A stretch of DNA of 64,000 nt, taken from contig DCFQ01000091.1 in the NCBI GenBank assembly GCA_002319915.1, positions 23,227-87,226 of the forward strand. The letters run 5' to 3'. Below are positions 53,510 to 62,214 of this stretch, in pieces. A model generated the notes under the pieces. The model searched no databases. It saw only the letters and a list, made by a program, of their open reading frames with translations, and had not been told where the DNA came from. The DNA is from Bacteroidales bacterium UBA1800 (GTDB lineage Bacteria; Bacteroidota; Bacteroidia; Bacteroidales; VadinHA17). Each line of letters starts with the position of its first letter. Position 1 is the first letter of the stretch. Position numbers and translations under genes: made by a program.

Positions 53510-53891
53510 TTATATGTGAGATTATTTTTGTTTAAAATTAAATGTTTTTCCGGTGTGATCACAGGTTTCCCGGGACTGAAAATACTATTAAAAAACAAGC
53601 GGTCCTGTTCCAGGGGAAATTTATTAATCTGGGGAATTCCTGAGTATTCTGAAATGAACCGCCGGAGGTGCACGGAGTGTCAACAGGGCGGGATCATTCA
53701 ACACAGGGATGTGAACAGAACCGCTTTCAGAAATGAAGCTTTATGGGGGAAAGCATCATTTGTATCACTATTTTATGATGATCAGGATATTAATCACAAG
53801 CCTGTGCCAAATTTCAGCAATCCGCAACGATAATTCAATCATCAATTATGAGTATAGTTGATAATTATAAATAGTGATTTCCCTCTCCCGG
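53510..53891. other. gap without a supported gene
   Basis: This stretch between the glycosylasparaginase start and the sensor-kinase stop shows no convincing gene. A plus-strand TATTTTTG at 53522-53529 fits the -7 consensus, but the frame behind it (to 53833) has no recognisable protein features. No hairpin or repeat stands out. Confidence 0.4.
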
Positions 53892-55997
53892 TCAGATCTT
53901 CGGGATTTTCACCGGTATTTCGATCAGAGCCCTGGTGCCTGCAACGGCGTTCCCGGTGTCCATTACATTTTCAAGAATATAAGTAATGCGCGATTTCTCG
54001 AGCCTGAAATACAATTCAATCATTTCATTGACGATCGATAATCCTCTTCCTGTATTCCCGGAGGTGCTTTCAGACATGTTGATCCCGGGTCCGTTGTCGC
54101 TGACAATTATCTGTATCTTTCTGTCGGCAACCTGTGCCTCGATATGAAGGACACCTCCCGTCTTCCGTCTCCCGGCTCCGTGCTTCAGGGAATTCTCGGC
54201 GAAGGTGTAGATAAGCATCCTCGGGATGGTTACAGAGGTATTCACATCTGAACCTGAGATGATCGTGAATGTAAAGGAATTGTTCCTTCGGAATTGCTCC
54301 AGTTCAAGATAGTTTCTGACAAATTCGATCTCGTCGGCCAGTGTTATAATGACCTGGTCTGAGCTGATAACCGCTTCCCTGATAAGCCGTGTGTATTTAG
54401 TGAATACATAATCGGCTTTCTCCTTGTTGTTTTCAGACATGAAAAGGCTGCCGATTGCATTCAGGATATTCAGTGTAAAATGAGGATCAACCTGATTTTT
54501 TATGGCTCTCATCTGAAGTTCTGCAATTTTCCTTTCTGTTTGTAATTTCATGTCCGACCTGTACTTCTGAACACCGGAAATGATTGTTACTACAAGGAGC
54601 ACCAGAAAATACAGGAAAGCATAAAAAGGGTACTTAAAGTAATAAAGAGGATTCCTGGAATAACTGATTGTTGTGCCGTGAGTGATAAACTGAAGGTAAA
54701 GCAGCGGCCTTGCTCCGGGCCGCTCAATCTTTGTTATAAAGGGAATGTCGTTTTCAGCATTCAGGTTGATGACCGCGGGGAAACTGTAGTCGCTCCGGGT
54801 TATTATAAGGGATTTGGAATCTCTTCCCAGGAAGAAATATTCGGGGTTCCCATCCGAATCAGCATCAATTTTCATAATAGGACGGGCCTCGATTACTTCC
54901 GGGATCCGGAACTTTTTTACAATGTTGAAGCCAGTATCAATTTTATCAATTTCGCACTGCCAGTTCCTGACGAGGCAGAAAGTATTTTTTCCCCCGGAAG
55001 GATTGTTTGATATGTAACATTCGGGATCAACTATCTGACCGGCATAACGTTCATAATGTTTATTGCCTTTGCGGTCATAGAGAGAAAAAGTGGAATGTAT
55101 GGTATCGGATCCGAAATAATTGCTTAAAACCACTAAGCCAGTTTGCTCCTTCAGTTTCATTGGAATCGCCATGAGCATTGCAGGATACTTTGAAACCTTA
55201 ACCGGGGGGAAAAGATACTGCAGGTTATGGTCAAGCACGATGAGCCACGAAAAATGATCCGAATAGGTTGCCGTGTCCCCTGTATTGTCAGTAGCGGAAG
55301 TATTAAAGATGAATTCCTCGAGGCCATCATCGTTAATATCTGCCGCATTGCAGCCGTTAATGTTTGCTGAACTGTGTGGTGATCTGATCAGCGAATCGGT
55401 ATCTGGTGAGTACCTGTAAGCCCGCCTGGGCCGCAAACTGAATCCGGCCTTTATAAAAAAGATAAAGTCCCTGTTTATCCTGCCGGTGTTTTTAAAAATG
55501 CCGACCGGTTCAATAGTTGGAATATCAGCACTCTGATCAGCGGTATGGGTCAGATCAATGAACCTGTTTGATATCAATACCTTGCGGGTCCTCACCGGAT
55601 CAAAGACGTTCAACAGGATAGAGTCATTCCCTCTCGTGAAAAGGAAACATTCCATTACACCATCATTATTGAAATCGCCGGCAAAAAAGTCGCCGATTGA
55701 GATTGCCTGATATTTGAAATTGAATTGCTCGAGAACCATATCTCCCTTCCTTACCATAACCTTAGACTGTCTTGTGTCATTCAGATCCACCGAAATACTC
55801 TCACTGGCACCGTCATGATCAAGGTCATAGTAATAATACCGGGTATTTTGCATTGCAACATCCCCCGAGGCTTTCTTTACGGTGTACTTGTTAAATCCGG
55901 GGTGTATGAAGAGAGACGCAGCTGCCCATATCACAAGGCTTAAAATTACGGGCCTTGATAAAAACTCCTTCAGGTTAAGTCTAACTTTTCTGTTCAT
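53892..55997 (-). CDS. LytS-like sensor kinase with FG-GAP-like periplasmic domain
   Basis: A 701-residue membrane kinase. Order: membrane helix 1 (about 13-31), a ~400-residue periplasmic part with repeated Ca-binding-like FG-GAP/VCBS motifs (DLDHDGASESI, GDFNNDGVMECF, DINDDGLEEFIF, DADSDGNPEYFF), membrane helix 2 (about 447-470), a His_kinase domain of the LytS type (NQVDPHFTLNILNAIGSLF, phospho-acceptor His in DPHF), and an ATPase domain with NSLKHGAG, SDNGPGI and GRGLSIVNEM. The FG-GAP-like sensor is uncommon for this family. Its start overlaps the stop of the response-regulator gene by 17 bp. Confidence 0.88.
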   Translation of the reverse strand: MNRKVRLNLKEFLSRPVILSLVIWAAASLFIHPGFNKYTVKKASGDVAMQNTRYYYYDLDHDGASESISVDLNDTRQSKVMVRKGDMVLEQFNFKYQAISIGDFFAGDFNNDGVMECFLFTRGNDSILLNVFDPVRTRKVLISNRFIDLTHTADQSADIPTIEPVGIFKNTGRINRDFIFFIKAGFSLRPRRAYRYSPDTDSLIRSPHSSANINGCNAADINDDGLEEFIFNTSATDNTGDTATYSDHFSWLIVLDHNLQYLFPPVKVSKYPAMLMAIPMKLKEQTGLVVLSNYFGSDTIHSTFSLYDRKGNKHYERYAGQIVDPECYISNNPSGGKNTFCLVRNWQCEIDKIDTGFNIVKKFRIPEVIEARPIMKIDADSDGNPEYFFLGRDSKSLIITRSDYSFPAVINLNAENDIPFITKIERPGARPLLYLQFITHGTTISYSRNPLYYFKYPFYAFLYFLVLLVVTIISGVQKYRSDMKLQTERKIAELQMRAIKNQVDPHFTLNILNAIGSLFMSENNKEKADYVFTKYTRLIREAVISSDQVIITLADEIEFVRNYLELEQFRRNNSFTFTIISGSDVNTSVTIPRMLIYTFAENSLKHGAGRRKTGGVLHIEAQVADRKIQIIVSDNGPGINMSESTSGNTGRGLSIVNEMIELYFRLEKSRITYILENVMDTGNAVAGTRALIEIPVKIPKI

Positions 55998-56571
55998 TGT
56001 TTATTTTTACAAGATCCACCGCGGATCTTGCCCCAGTTTTCTTAAGAATGTTGCGCCGGTGGGTGTGAACCGTATTCAGGCTTATAAATAGAAGCCTGGC
56101 AATTTCACGGCTTTTCCTTCCTTCCAGGACCAGGATGAGCACCTCCTTTTCCCGCCTGCTGAGTGAGGCAAACCGATGGTCAGAGAACTTTGGTTCCTTA
56201 AAGACCAGTTTGAGAAGGCGGCTTATTGTTTCCCCAAGTTCGTCAACATCAACAGGTTTAAGAAGATAATCGAATACCTGGTGCCTGACAGCTTTTATTG
56301 AATAATGGGTGTGTGCCGTCACAAGAACTATGTATGGGTTATATCCGTCGGACCTGAGTGCCTGGATGAAATCAAAGGCAGAAACATTGTTCTCAAGCTC
56401 CACATCCAGAAAGATCAGTTCCGGCTGATGCTTATTGATAAATTCCAGCCCTTTTAAGGAACTGGTGAATGATCCTTCAACATCGACCTGAGGGAAAGAG
56501 GCAATCAATCTTCTTAGCCTTTCACAGGCATAATTTTCATCATCAATAATAACCGCTTTAACCCGGTTCAT
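55981..56571 (-). CDS. response regulator: LytT-type receiver with LuxR-type HTH
   Basis: A two-component regulator of 196 residues. The receiver (1-122) shows the acidic pair DDE (10-12), the phosphorylation site in IFLDVE (Asp56), the Thr of LVTAH and Lys106 in LLKPVDVDEL. After a linker comes a LuxR/NarL helix-turn-helix (about 133-190, LSRREKEVLILVLEGRKSREIARLLFISLNTVHTHRRNILKKTG). LytS-like kinases usually pair with LytTR output domains; here the output is LuxR type. Translationally coupled to the kinase and transcribed from its own -7 box. Confidence 0.92.
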   Translation of the reverse strand: MNRVKAVIIDDENYACERLRRLIASFPQVDVEGSFTSSLKGLEFINKHQPELIFLDVELENNVSAFDFIQALRSDGYNPYIVLVTAHTHYSIKAVRHQVFDYLLKPVDVDELGETISRLLKLVFKEPKFSDHRFASLSRREKEVLILVLEGRKSREIARLLFISLNTVHTHRRNILKKTGARSAVDLVKINNEQKS

Positions 56572-56625
56572 TAAATATGGTTTTCTGGCAGACTATCCAC
56601 TAATCAGGAATTGACAATACTCCTT

Positions 56626-56633
56626 CAAATTTA
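56626..56633 (-). promoter_or_regulatory. -7 box of the two-component operon
   Basis: On the minus strand TAAATTTG, an exact TAnnTTTG match, 54 bp upstream of the ATG at 56571. Confidence 0.55.
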
Positions 56634-57038
56634 GGATTTTTCACATCAAAATCAACTTTTTGAAAATAGAAATTTAGGAAAAGGCGGCAACAGGCATAAC
56701 AGCTGAAATCTGAGCTTCGGGTACTCAGCCTCTTAATTCATCACTCTTCTTCGGGATGTTGCGGTATCATGTTGGAATTGAGTACGTTCCATCCGGGAGG
56801 GGCCATGAGACAGATACTTTGCGGTGTGCCTGAAGGGCAGAAGGCTCTTCTGTAAGGGTCAGTGAAATTGAAAGCCTTAATGCAGCCATTCAAAACTGCC
56901 CGGGATAAAATACTTTAGTTTCTTTCACCTCAATCTTTTCTTTTGTACATTTAAAGGACAAATTCCGGCTTCTATGGGAGGAAGCCAACCTGAATTATCC
57001 GGAAATATTTATTGATAAAGTACTTAACACTACCTTTT
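56634..57038. other. intergenic stretch with a leader hairpin
   Basis: No supported gene. A hairpin GGCTTC (56967-56972), 8-base loop, GAAGCC (56981-56986) lies ~50 bp before the oxidoreductase start. TACATTTA (56946-56953) upstream of it is one base from a -7 box. Short plus-strand frames of 16-25 codons near 56757-56860 have no support. Confidence 0.4.
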
Positions 57039-58520
57039 ATGAAAAGAAGAAAATTCATTTCCTCGACGGCAGCTGCTGCGGGATTGACGATCATACCCAG
57101 GAACATCCTGGGTGGAAAAGGCTTTACGGCTCCATCCGACCGCATAAATGTTGCCTGTGTCGGAACCGGTACGCAGGGTACGAGGGTACTCCTCCAGCTC
57201 TTGCACTTACCTGATCTTCAAATAGTCTCTGTGGCAGATCCGGTCTTTGAGGACACCAGGTACCAGAATTGGGGTGAGTTCGAGCTGAGGAACAACATCC
57301 GACGGGCAATCGATGAGCCGAAGTGGGATGAAGGGGTAAAGGGGTGCAGGGCCGGACGGGAACCCGCAAGACAAATCATCGATAAATGGTATTCCAAGCA
57401 GAAGGGGATGACTTTCAAGGGTTGCACTGCCCATGAAGACTTCAGGGCACTGCTTGAAAAGGAGACGGGAATCGATGCCGTTGTGGTTGGTACGCCCGAT
57501 CACCAGCATGCACAGGTTGCGGTGAAGGCAATGGCAAAAGGGAAGCATGTCATGGGGCAGAAGCCGATGACAAATTCTGTTTATGAAGCAAGGCTGATGG
57601 GTGATACTGCCAGGAAAACGGGGCTGGCAACCCAGGTAACGACCGCGAATGCATCCTCCGAAGATACTGACCTGCTTTGCGAAATGATCTGGAGCGGTGC
57701 AATTGGCCCGGTTCGCGAGGTATACAACTGGTCGAACCGCCCGGTATGGCAGACAGGGTTCACCCAGCTGCCTGCTGAAGAAAAGATACCCAAGGGCTTT
57801 AACTGGGATCTTTGGCTTGGCAGGGCCGAATTCCGGCCATTCAGCTATTCCTACACACACACCGTCTTCAGGTCGTGGTTCGATTTCGGGACCGGAGCGA
57901 TTGGCGATATGGGCTGCTACTCATTTGCCACGATATACAGGGCGCTTAAGCTAGGGGATGTCAGCACAGTGGAGGCCTCTTCCAATACTATTGTGGGACT
58001 GGTCGATGGCAACCCGTCACAGCTGAAGTATGTTTCGCATCCGCACGCAATGAACGCCCATATGACTTTCCCAGCACGCGCAGGGATGCCTGCTGTTGAT
58101 CTTTACTGGATCGACGGGGGCCTCAAGCCTCCCAGACCGGCCGAATTTGACGAGGACAAGCTTGATTTTGAACCGGACGGCCTTATGTTCGTCGGGGATT
58201 ACGGAAAGATACTTTGTGATTTTGAGGGCGGCAATCCAAAGCTTATACCGGCATCGAGGAATAAGTCCTTCATAAAGCCGCCTGTTATGATCGAGCGTTC
58301 AAAGGGACATTTTGCCGACTGGATTACTGCGATAAGGGGAGGCAAACCTGCCAGGTGCACCTTTGAATCGGCTGCCCCAATTACGGAAACCCTTAATCTT
58401 GCTGTCATCGCAATGAGGACAGGTAAAAAGCTCAAATGGGATCCGGCAGGGTTCAAGACCGACAGCGATGAAGCCAACAAGCTTCTGAAGCCGTCCTACA
58501 GGGCAGGCTGGGAGATTTAA
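57039..58520 (+). CDS. exported Gfo/Idh/MocA-family oxidoreductase
   Basis: An NAD(P)-dependent oxidoreductase of 493 residues. The start at ATG 57039 gives a twin-arginine-like signal (MKRRKFISSTAAAAGLTIIPRNILGG). The Rossmann fold begins VACVGTGTQGTRVLLQLL (about 38-55). The motif that usually reads EKP is QKP here (GQKPMTNS), with the catalytic lysine kept. Downstream: DLWLGRAEFRPFSYSYTHTVFRSWFDFGTGAIGDMGCY, typical of the exported Bacteroidota subgroup. Substrates are probably sugars or derivatives, but the actual one is unknown. It is followed by the convergent SGNH hydrolase. Confidence 0.88.
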   Translation: MKRRKFISSTAAAAGLTIIPRNILGGKGFTAPSDRINVACVGTGTQGTRVLLQLLHLPDLQIVSVADPVFEDTRYQNWGEFELRNNIRRAIDEPKWDEGVKGCRAGREPARQIIDKWYSKQKGMTFKGCTAHEDFRALLEKETGIDAVVVGTPDHQHAQVAVKAMAKGKHVMGQKPMTNSVYEARLMGDTARKTGLATQVTTANASSEDTDLLCEMIWSGAIGPVREVYNWSNRPVWQTGFTQLPAEEKIPKGFNWDLWLGRAEFRPFSYSYTHTVFRSWFDFGTGAIGDMGCYSFATIYRALKLGDVSTVEASSNTIVGLVDGNPSQLKYVSHPHAMNAHMTFPARAGMPAVDLYWIDGGLKPPRPAEFDEDKLDFEPDGLMFVGDYGKILCDFEGGNPKLIPASRNKSFIKPPVMIERSKGHFADWITAIRGGKPARCTFESAAPITETLNLAVIAMRTGKKLKWDPAGFKTDSDEANKLLKPSYRAGWEI

Positions 58521-58604
58521 GAAGATAGAGTACCTGATCTGGCTGCAGGACAGGGCGCTTAACGGCCCGGGTCCTGCAGTTCCTGAATACAGGTAAGATC
58601 GAAG

Positions 58605-59297
58605 CTATTTATCCGTCAGGACTTTATTGAGCTCTTTCTTTATTATTTCAGCCCAGACAGCGTAACCGTCCTGGTTAAGGTGAAGCTGATCCTGCTTGAA
58701 CAGCTCGGGTCGCGGCTTACCGTCGGGCCCCAGGAATGCCTGCTCAGTATTGATATAATACGTATTGCGGTGATTATAGGAGACGCTCTTGATAATTCCA
58801 TTGGCTTTCTTTATCTCTGGCCAGGCAGCCCATCTTGACGGCGTGGGGGTGATGCTGATCCAGAAGACCGGTATATCGACGAATTTTCTACGGATTATGT
58901 ACAGTGTTTTCCGGAAGAGGTTCGCTACCTGTTGTGGGGTTTTGTCATTCTCTGCCCCGGTTATATCATTTGCGACGAACAGTACGATCGCCTGGCAGGG
59001 GTGGGGGTAGATTATCCTTCCTGCATAAACTGCAAAATCGCTGAGCTTGGCTCCCCCGTATCCCCTCTGGATCACGTTATACGGCAGCATGTCCTTGTTG
59101 ATGGTCTCCCAGAGCCTGATGCTTGAACTTCCTGCGATAAGGATTGCATCATCAGGATAAAACTTGGTCTTGTCGGTCTGTTCAAATTTCTCGATATCCT
59201 CTTCCCATGCCTTTACTTCCGGTTGTTGCCTGTATGTCCGCAGCGGCGTACACGAAGCCAGGATCAGGATCGTTGCCAGCAGGTATTTCCTTACCAT
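58605..59297 (-). CDS. SGNH/GDSL-hydrolase lipoprotein
   Basis: A lipid-anchored esterase-like protein of 230 residues from the ATG at 59297; the longer frame to 59324 runs into the promoter. Lipobox ILASC (Cys16). Catalytic blocks: block I IAGSSSIRLWE (nucleophile Ser), block II RGYGGAKLSD, block III FVANDI, block V DQLHLNQDGY (catalytic Asp and His). Substrate could be acetyl groups on glycans or a lipid. It is preceded by a perfect -7 box and is monocistronic. Confidence 0.85.
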   Translation of the reverse strand: MVRKYLLATILILASCTPLRTYRQQPEVKAWEEDIEKFEQTDKTKFYPDDAILIAGSSSIRLWETINKDMLPYNVIQRGYGGAKLSDFAVYAGRIIYPHPCQAIVLFVANDITGAENDKTPQQVANLFRKTLYIIRRKFVDIPVFWISITPTPSRWAAWPEIKKANGIIKSVSYNHRNTYYINTEQAFLGPDGKPRPELFKQDQLHLNQDGYAVWAEIIKKELNKVLTDK

Positions 59298-59321
59298 TTT
59301 GTGTCGATATAATGTTGTATT

Positions 59322-59329
59322 CAAAGTTA
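59322..59329 (-). promoter_or_regulatory. -7 box of the SGNH hydrolase gene
   Basis: On the minus strand TAACTTTG, an exact TAnnTTTG match, 24 bp upstream of the ATG at 59297. It excludes the in-frame ATG at 59324. Confidence 0.6.
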
Positions 59330-59423
59330 GTTCTTAATTGTTAAATAAAGCAAAATAAGGTGAGATCGAAAGAAAATGGCCGGCAATTCCTCATTCATAA
59401 TTATTTTTTTCAAAAAATAAGTT

Positions 59424-59431
59424 ACGTTTGT
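59424..59431 (+). promoter_or_regulatory. -7 box of the amino-acid permease gene
   Basis: TACGTTTG, an exact TAnnTTTG match, 41 bp before the ATG at 59473. Confidence 0.6.
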
Positions 59432-59472
59432 AATAACTAAACTTACTTTCCAATTAATCCATTTTACATAAG

Positions 59473-61062
59473 ATGTCGAAAAAGCCGATGTTTCTCACTA
59501 AACCGCTGAGTCAGTTGCTTACTGAATCGAAGGAGACTGGTGGTTTAAAAAGATCTTTGACCGCGCTTAACCTCACTACCCTGGGGATTGGTGCCATAAT
59601 TGGTGCAGGTATTTTCGTTCTCTCGGGACAGGCAGCCGCTCAATATGCCGGGCCCGGGATAGTGATCTCGTTCGTAATTTCCGGACTTGCCTGCGGTTTT
59701 GCCGGCTTATGCTATGCTGAATTTGCTTCAATGATACCGATAGCCGGAAGCGCCTACACTTATGCGTATTCGACTCTTGGTGAGTTCTTTGCATGGATAA
59801 TCGGATGGGATCTGATACTCGAATACCTGTTTGCGGCTTCTACGGTTTCGGTTGGATGGTCTGGTTATGTGGTCAGCCTCCTTAAAGATATGAATATCGT
59901 GATGCCTCCCCAGCTGACAAACGCGACAGGAACCGTTATGGTGAATATGCCCGATGTGGGATGGAAACCACTTACTACGGTGGCTGAATCGCTGAGTGCC
60001 AGTGGAATAGATTTTCACACCCTTCAGCACGTTACGTGCATCCTTAACGTACCGGCCATGTTCATTGTGGTTCTCCTGTCGGCCTTGCTGGTGATCGGGA
60101 TAAAGGAATCAGCGAATTTCAATAACATAATGGTAATCACAAAAGTATCTGTGATCATACTTTTTGTGGCGATAGGTTTCATGTTCGTGAAGTCTGCCAA
60201 CTGGCATCCCTTCATCCCTGCCAACAAGGTTGAGTCATCAAGGATTGCGGAATACGGTTCAATCTGGGGCTGGTTGAAGGCTTACGGTGCTGAGTTCGGC
60301 AAATATGGAGTCAGCGGGATACTGAGGGGTGCCGGGGTCATCTTCTTTGCATATATAGGTTTTGATGCTGTTTCGACCGCTGCCCAGGAGTCAAAAAACC
60401 CGCAGAGAGACATGCCGATCGGGATTCTCGGATCACTGGGAGTATCAACCATTCTTTACATCCTGGTTGCAATCGTACTCACAGGGATCGTAAGTTACAA
60501 GTCTCTCAATGTCGCTGATCCGGTCGCAGTGGGTGTTGATGCCATGGGCAAAGGGATGTTCTGGCTCAGGCCGATTGTCAAAGTGGCGGCTATAGCAGGC
60601 TTGAGCTCCGTGATTCTTGTGATGCTTCTGGGCCAGCCCAGGATCTTCTTCACGATGTCGAAGGATGGCTTGCTGCCTTCAGTGTTCTCCAGGGTGCATC
60701 CGAAATTCAAGACCCCATACCTGAGCACTATCATAACCGGTACTGTTGCGATGATCATAGCCGGAGTCCTTCCGATAAGGATCCTTGGTGAGCTGGTCTC
60801 CATCGGTACTCTTCTCGCCTTCATAATTGTGTGTATCAGTGTCCTGGTGCTCAGGAAAACAAGGCCCGACATTGAAAGGCCGTTCAGGACCCCGTGGGTT
60901 CCTGCCGTGCCAATTCTGGGTGCAGTTTTCTGCTTTATTCAGATGGCTGCGCTGCCTGTCGATACATGGCTCCGGCTTGTCATCTGGATGGTAGTGGGAT
61001 TTTTTATCTATTTCTTCTACAGCGCCAAGCACAGCAAAGTAAGGGCCGAGAACGGAAAATAG
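59473..61062 (+). CDS. APC-family amino-acid permease, CAT-like
   Basis: An inner-membrane transporter of 529 residues with 12-14 membrane helices. The N-terminus has the APC substrate motif GIGAIIGAGIFVLSG (about 36-50), followed by the typical SYTYAYSTLGEFFAWIIGWDLILEY region and RGAGVIFFAYIGFDAVSTAAQESKNPQRDMPIGI, which marks the cationic amino-acid transporter (CAT) subgroup. A C-terminal extension adds two helices. It is convergent with lysA, whose stop is 2 bp away. Uptake of lysine or arginine is plausible from family and neighbourhood but not proven. Confidence 0.9.
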   Translation: MSKKPMFLTKPLSQLLTESKETGGLKRSLTALNLTTLGIGAIIGAGIFVLSGQAAAQYAGPGIVISFVISGLACGFAGLCYAEFASMIPIAGSAYTYAYSTLGEFFAWIIGWDLILEYLFAASTVSVGWSGYVVSLLKDMNIVMPPQLTNATGTVMVNMPDVGWKPLTTVAESLSASGIDFHTLQHVTCILNVPAMFIVVLLSALLVIGIKESANFNNIMVITKVSVIILFVAIGFMFVKSANWHPFIPANKVESSRIAEYGSIWGWLKAYGAEFGKYGVSGILRGAGVIFFAYIGFDAVSTAAQESKNPQRDMPIGILGSLGVSTILYILVAIVLTGIVSYKSLNVADPVAVGVDAMGKGMFWLRPIVKVAAIAGLSSVILVMLLGQPRIFFTMSKDGLLPSVFSRVHPKFKTPYLSTIITGTVAMIIAGVLPIRILGELVSIGTLLAFIIVCISVLVLRKTRPDIERPFRTPWVPAVPILGAVFCFIQMAALPVDTWLRLVIWMVVGFFIYFFYSAKHSKVRAENGK

Positions 61063-61064
61063 CC

Positions 61065-62213
61065 TCAGATCTCATCTGAAAAGACCACCTTCGGGAGATC
61101 GCGCAGGTTATACCTTGATGCCATTGATTCCCCGTATGCACCGGCCGATCTTATCGCGATAATATCGCCGCGCCTGGTCTCAGGTAGTTCGATGAATTTC
61201 CCGAAAGTGTCGGATGATTCACACACGGGGCCCACAACGTCGTACCTGTAAAGGCTTCCCGGCGAAGTAAGGTTCTCAATCCTGTGGTGTGCCTGGTAAA
61301 GTGCCGGCCGTATAAGGTCGGTCATTCCGGCGTCGATGATGGCAAAGACGGTATTGATGCCATTCTTGATGAAAAGAACCTTTGAGATAAGCGATCCGCA
61401 CTGTCCGACCAGCGATCTTCCGGGCTCGATATGGATGTTCTGTCCCCCCCGGAGGTTAATGAATTCATTGATCATGCAGAAATAATCTTCAAAGCGGGCG
61501 GGAACGTCAGGATTTTCATAATCTATCCCGAGGCCGCCTCCGACATTGATTATCTCAAGCTCGACATTATGCGATGAGAACCAGTCGAGAAGCTCATTGA
61601 TCCTTGAACAGAGGCTTTTGAAAACCGACATCCTTGTTATCTGGGAACCGATATGGAAATGGATCCCTTTGAGCGAAGTATTGCCGAGGCCGGATATCCT
61701 TTTCATAACCTCGTCAAGTTCCCATGTATTGATCCCGAATTTACTTTCTTCAATTCCGGTGGTAATGTATTTATGGGTGAATGCGTCAATATACGGATTG
61801 ATCCTGAGGGCGATCGGGGCACTCTTGCCCAGCCTGGCGGCAATTGAATCAATGACTTCGATCTCGGGGACCGATTCACAGTTGAAGCACAGTATCCCGG
61901 CTTCCAGTGCCATAGTTATATCCATGTCGGTTTTGCCTACTCCGGCAAAGACGATCTCAGATGGCTTGAACCCGCAGCCGATCGCCCTTTCAATCTCATT
62001 CCAGCTTACACAGTCGGCCCCGAATCCGTAAGATGAAATTATCTGAAGTATTCGTGGATTCGGGTTGGCTTTTACCGCGTAATGAACCTTGTACCCGGAA
62101 TATTTTGATTCAGTGGCAACCTTGCGGCATGTGGAGTTGAGCACATCAAGATCGTAATAATAGAATGGAGTTGGTAGATCCCTGAATTTTGTGACGGTAT
62201 CGCTGGTGAACAT
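61065..62213 (-). CDS. lysA: diaminopimelate decarboxylase
   Basis: PLP enzyme of the alanine-racemase fold that makes lysine from meso-diaminopimelate. In 382 residues: PLP-lysine motif VHYAVKANPNPRIL (about 44-57), GADCVSWNEIERA, the SKFGIN segment, HFHIGSQI, the phosphate-binding VGGGLGIDY, EPGRSLVGQCG, and the catalytic cysteine loop GPVCESSDTFG near the C-terminus. Length is a little below the usual ~415. It starts 1 bp after lysC, so the two form an operon under the lysC leader. Confidence 0.94.
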   Translation of the reverse strand: MFTSDTVTKFRDLPTPFYYYDLDVLNSTCRKVATESKYSGYKVHYAVKANPNPRILQIISSYGFGADCVSWNEIERAIGCGFKPSEIVFAGVGKTDMDITMALEAGILCFNCESVPEIEVIDSIAARLGKSAPIALRINPYIDAFTHKYITTGIEESKFGINTWELDEVMKRISGLGNTSLKGIHFHIGSQITRMSVFKSLCSRINELLDWFSSHNVELEIINVGGGLGIDYENPDVPARFEDYFCMINEFINLRGGQNIHIEPGRSLVGQCGSLISKVLFIKNGINTVFAIIDAGMTDLIRPALYQAHHRIENLTSPGSLYRYDVVGPVCESSDTFGKFIELPETRRGDIIAIRSAGAYGESMASRYNLRDLPKVVFSDEI

Positions 62214-62214
62214 A

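Noticed and set aside
53516..53833. A 105-codon plus-strand frame between glycosylasparaginase and the sensor kinase
   Set aside because: A -7-like box lies inside rather than before it, there is no Shine-Dalgarno sequence, and no recognisable domain or signal peptide.
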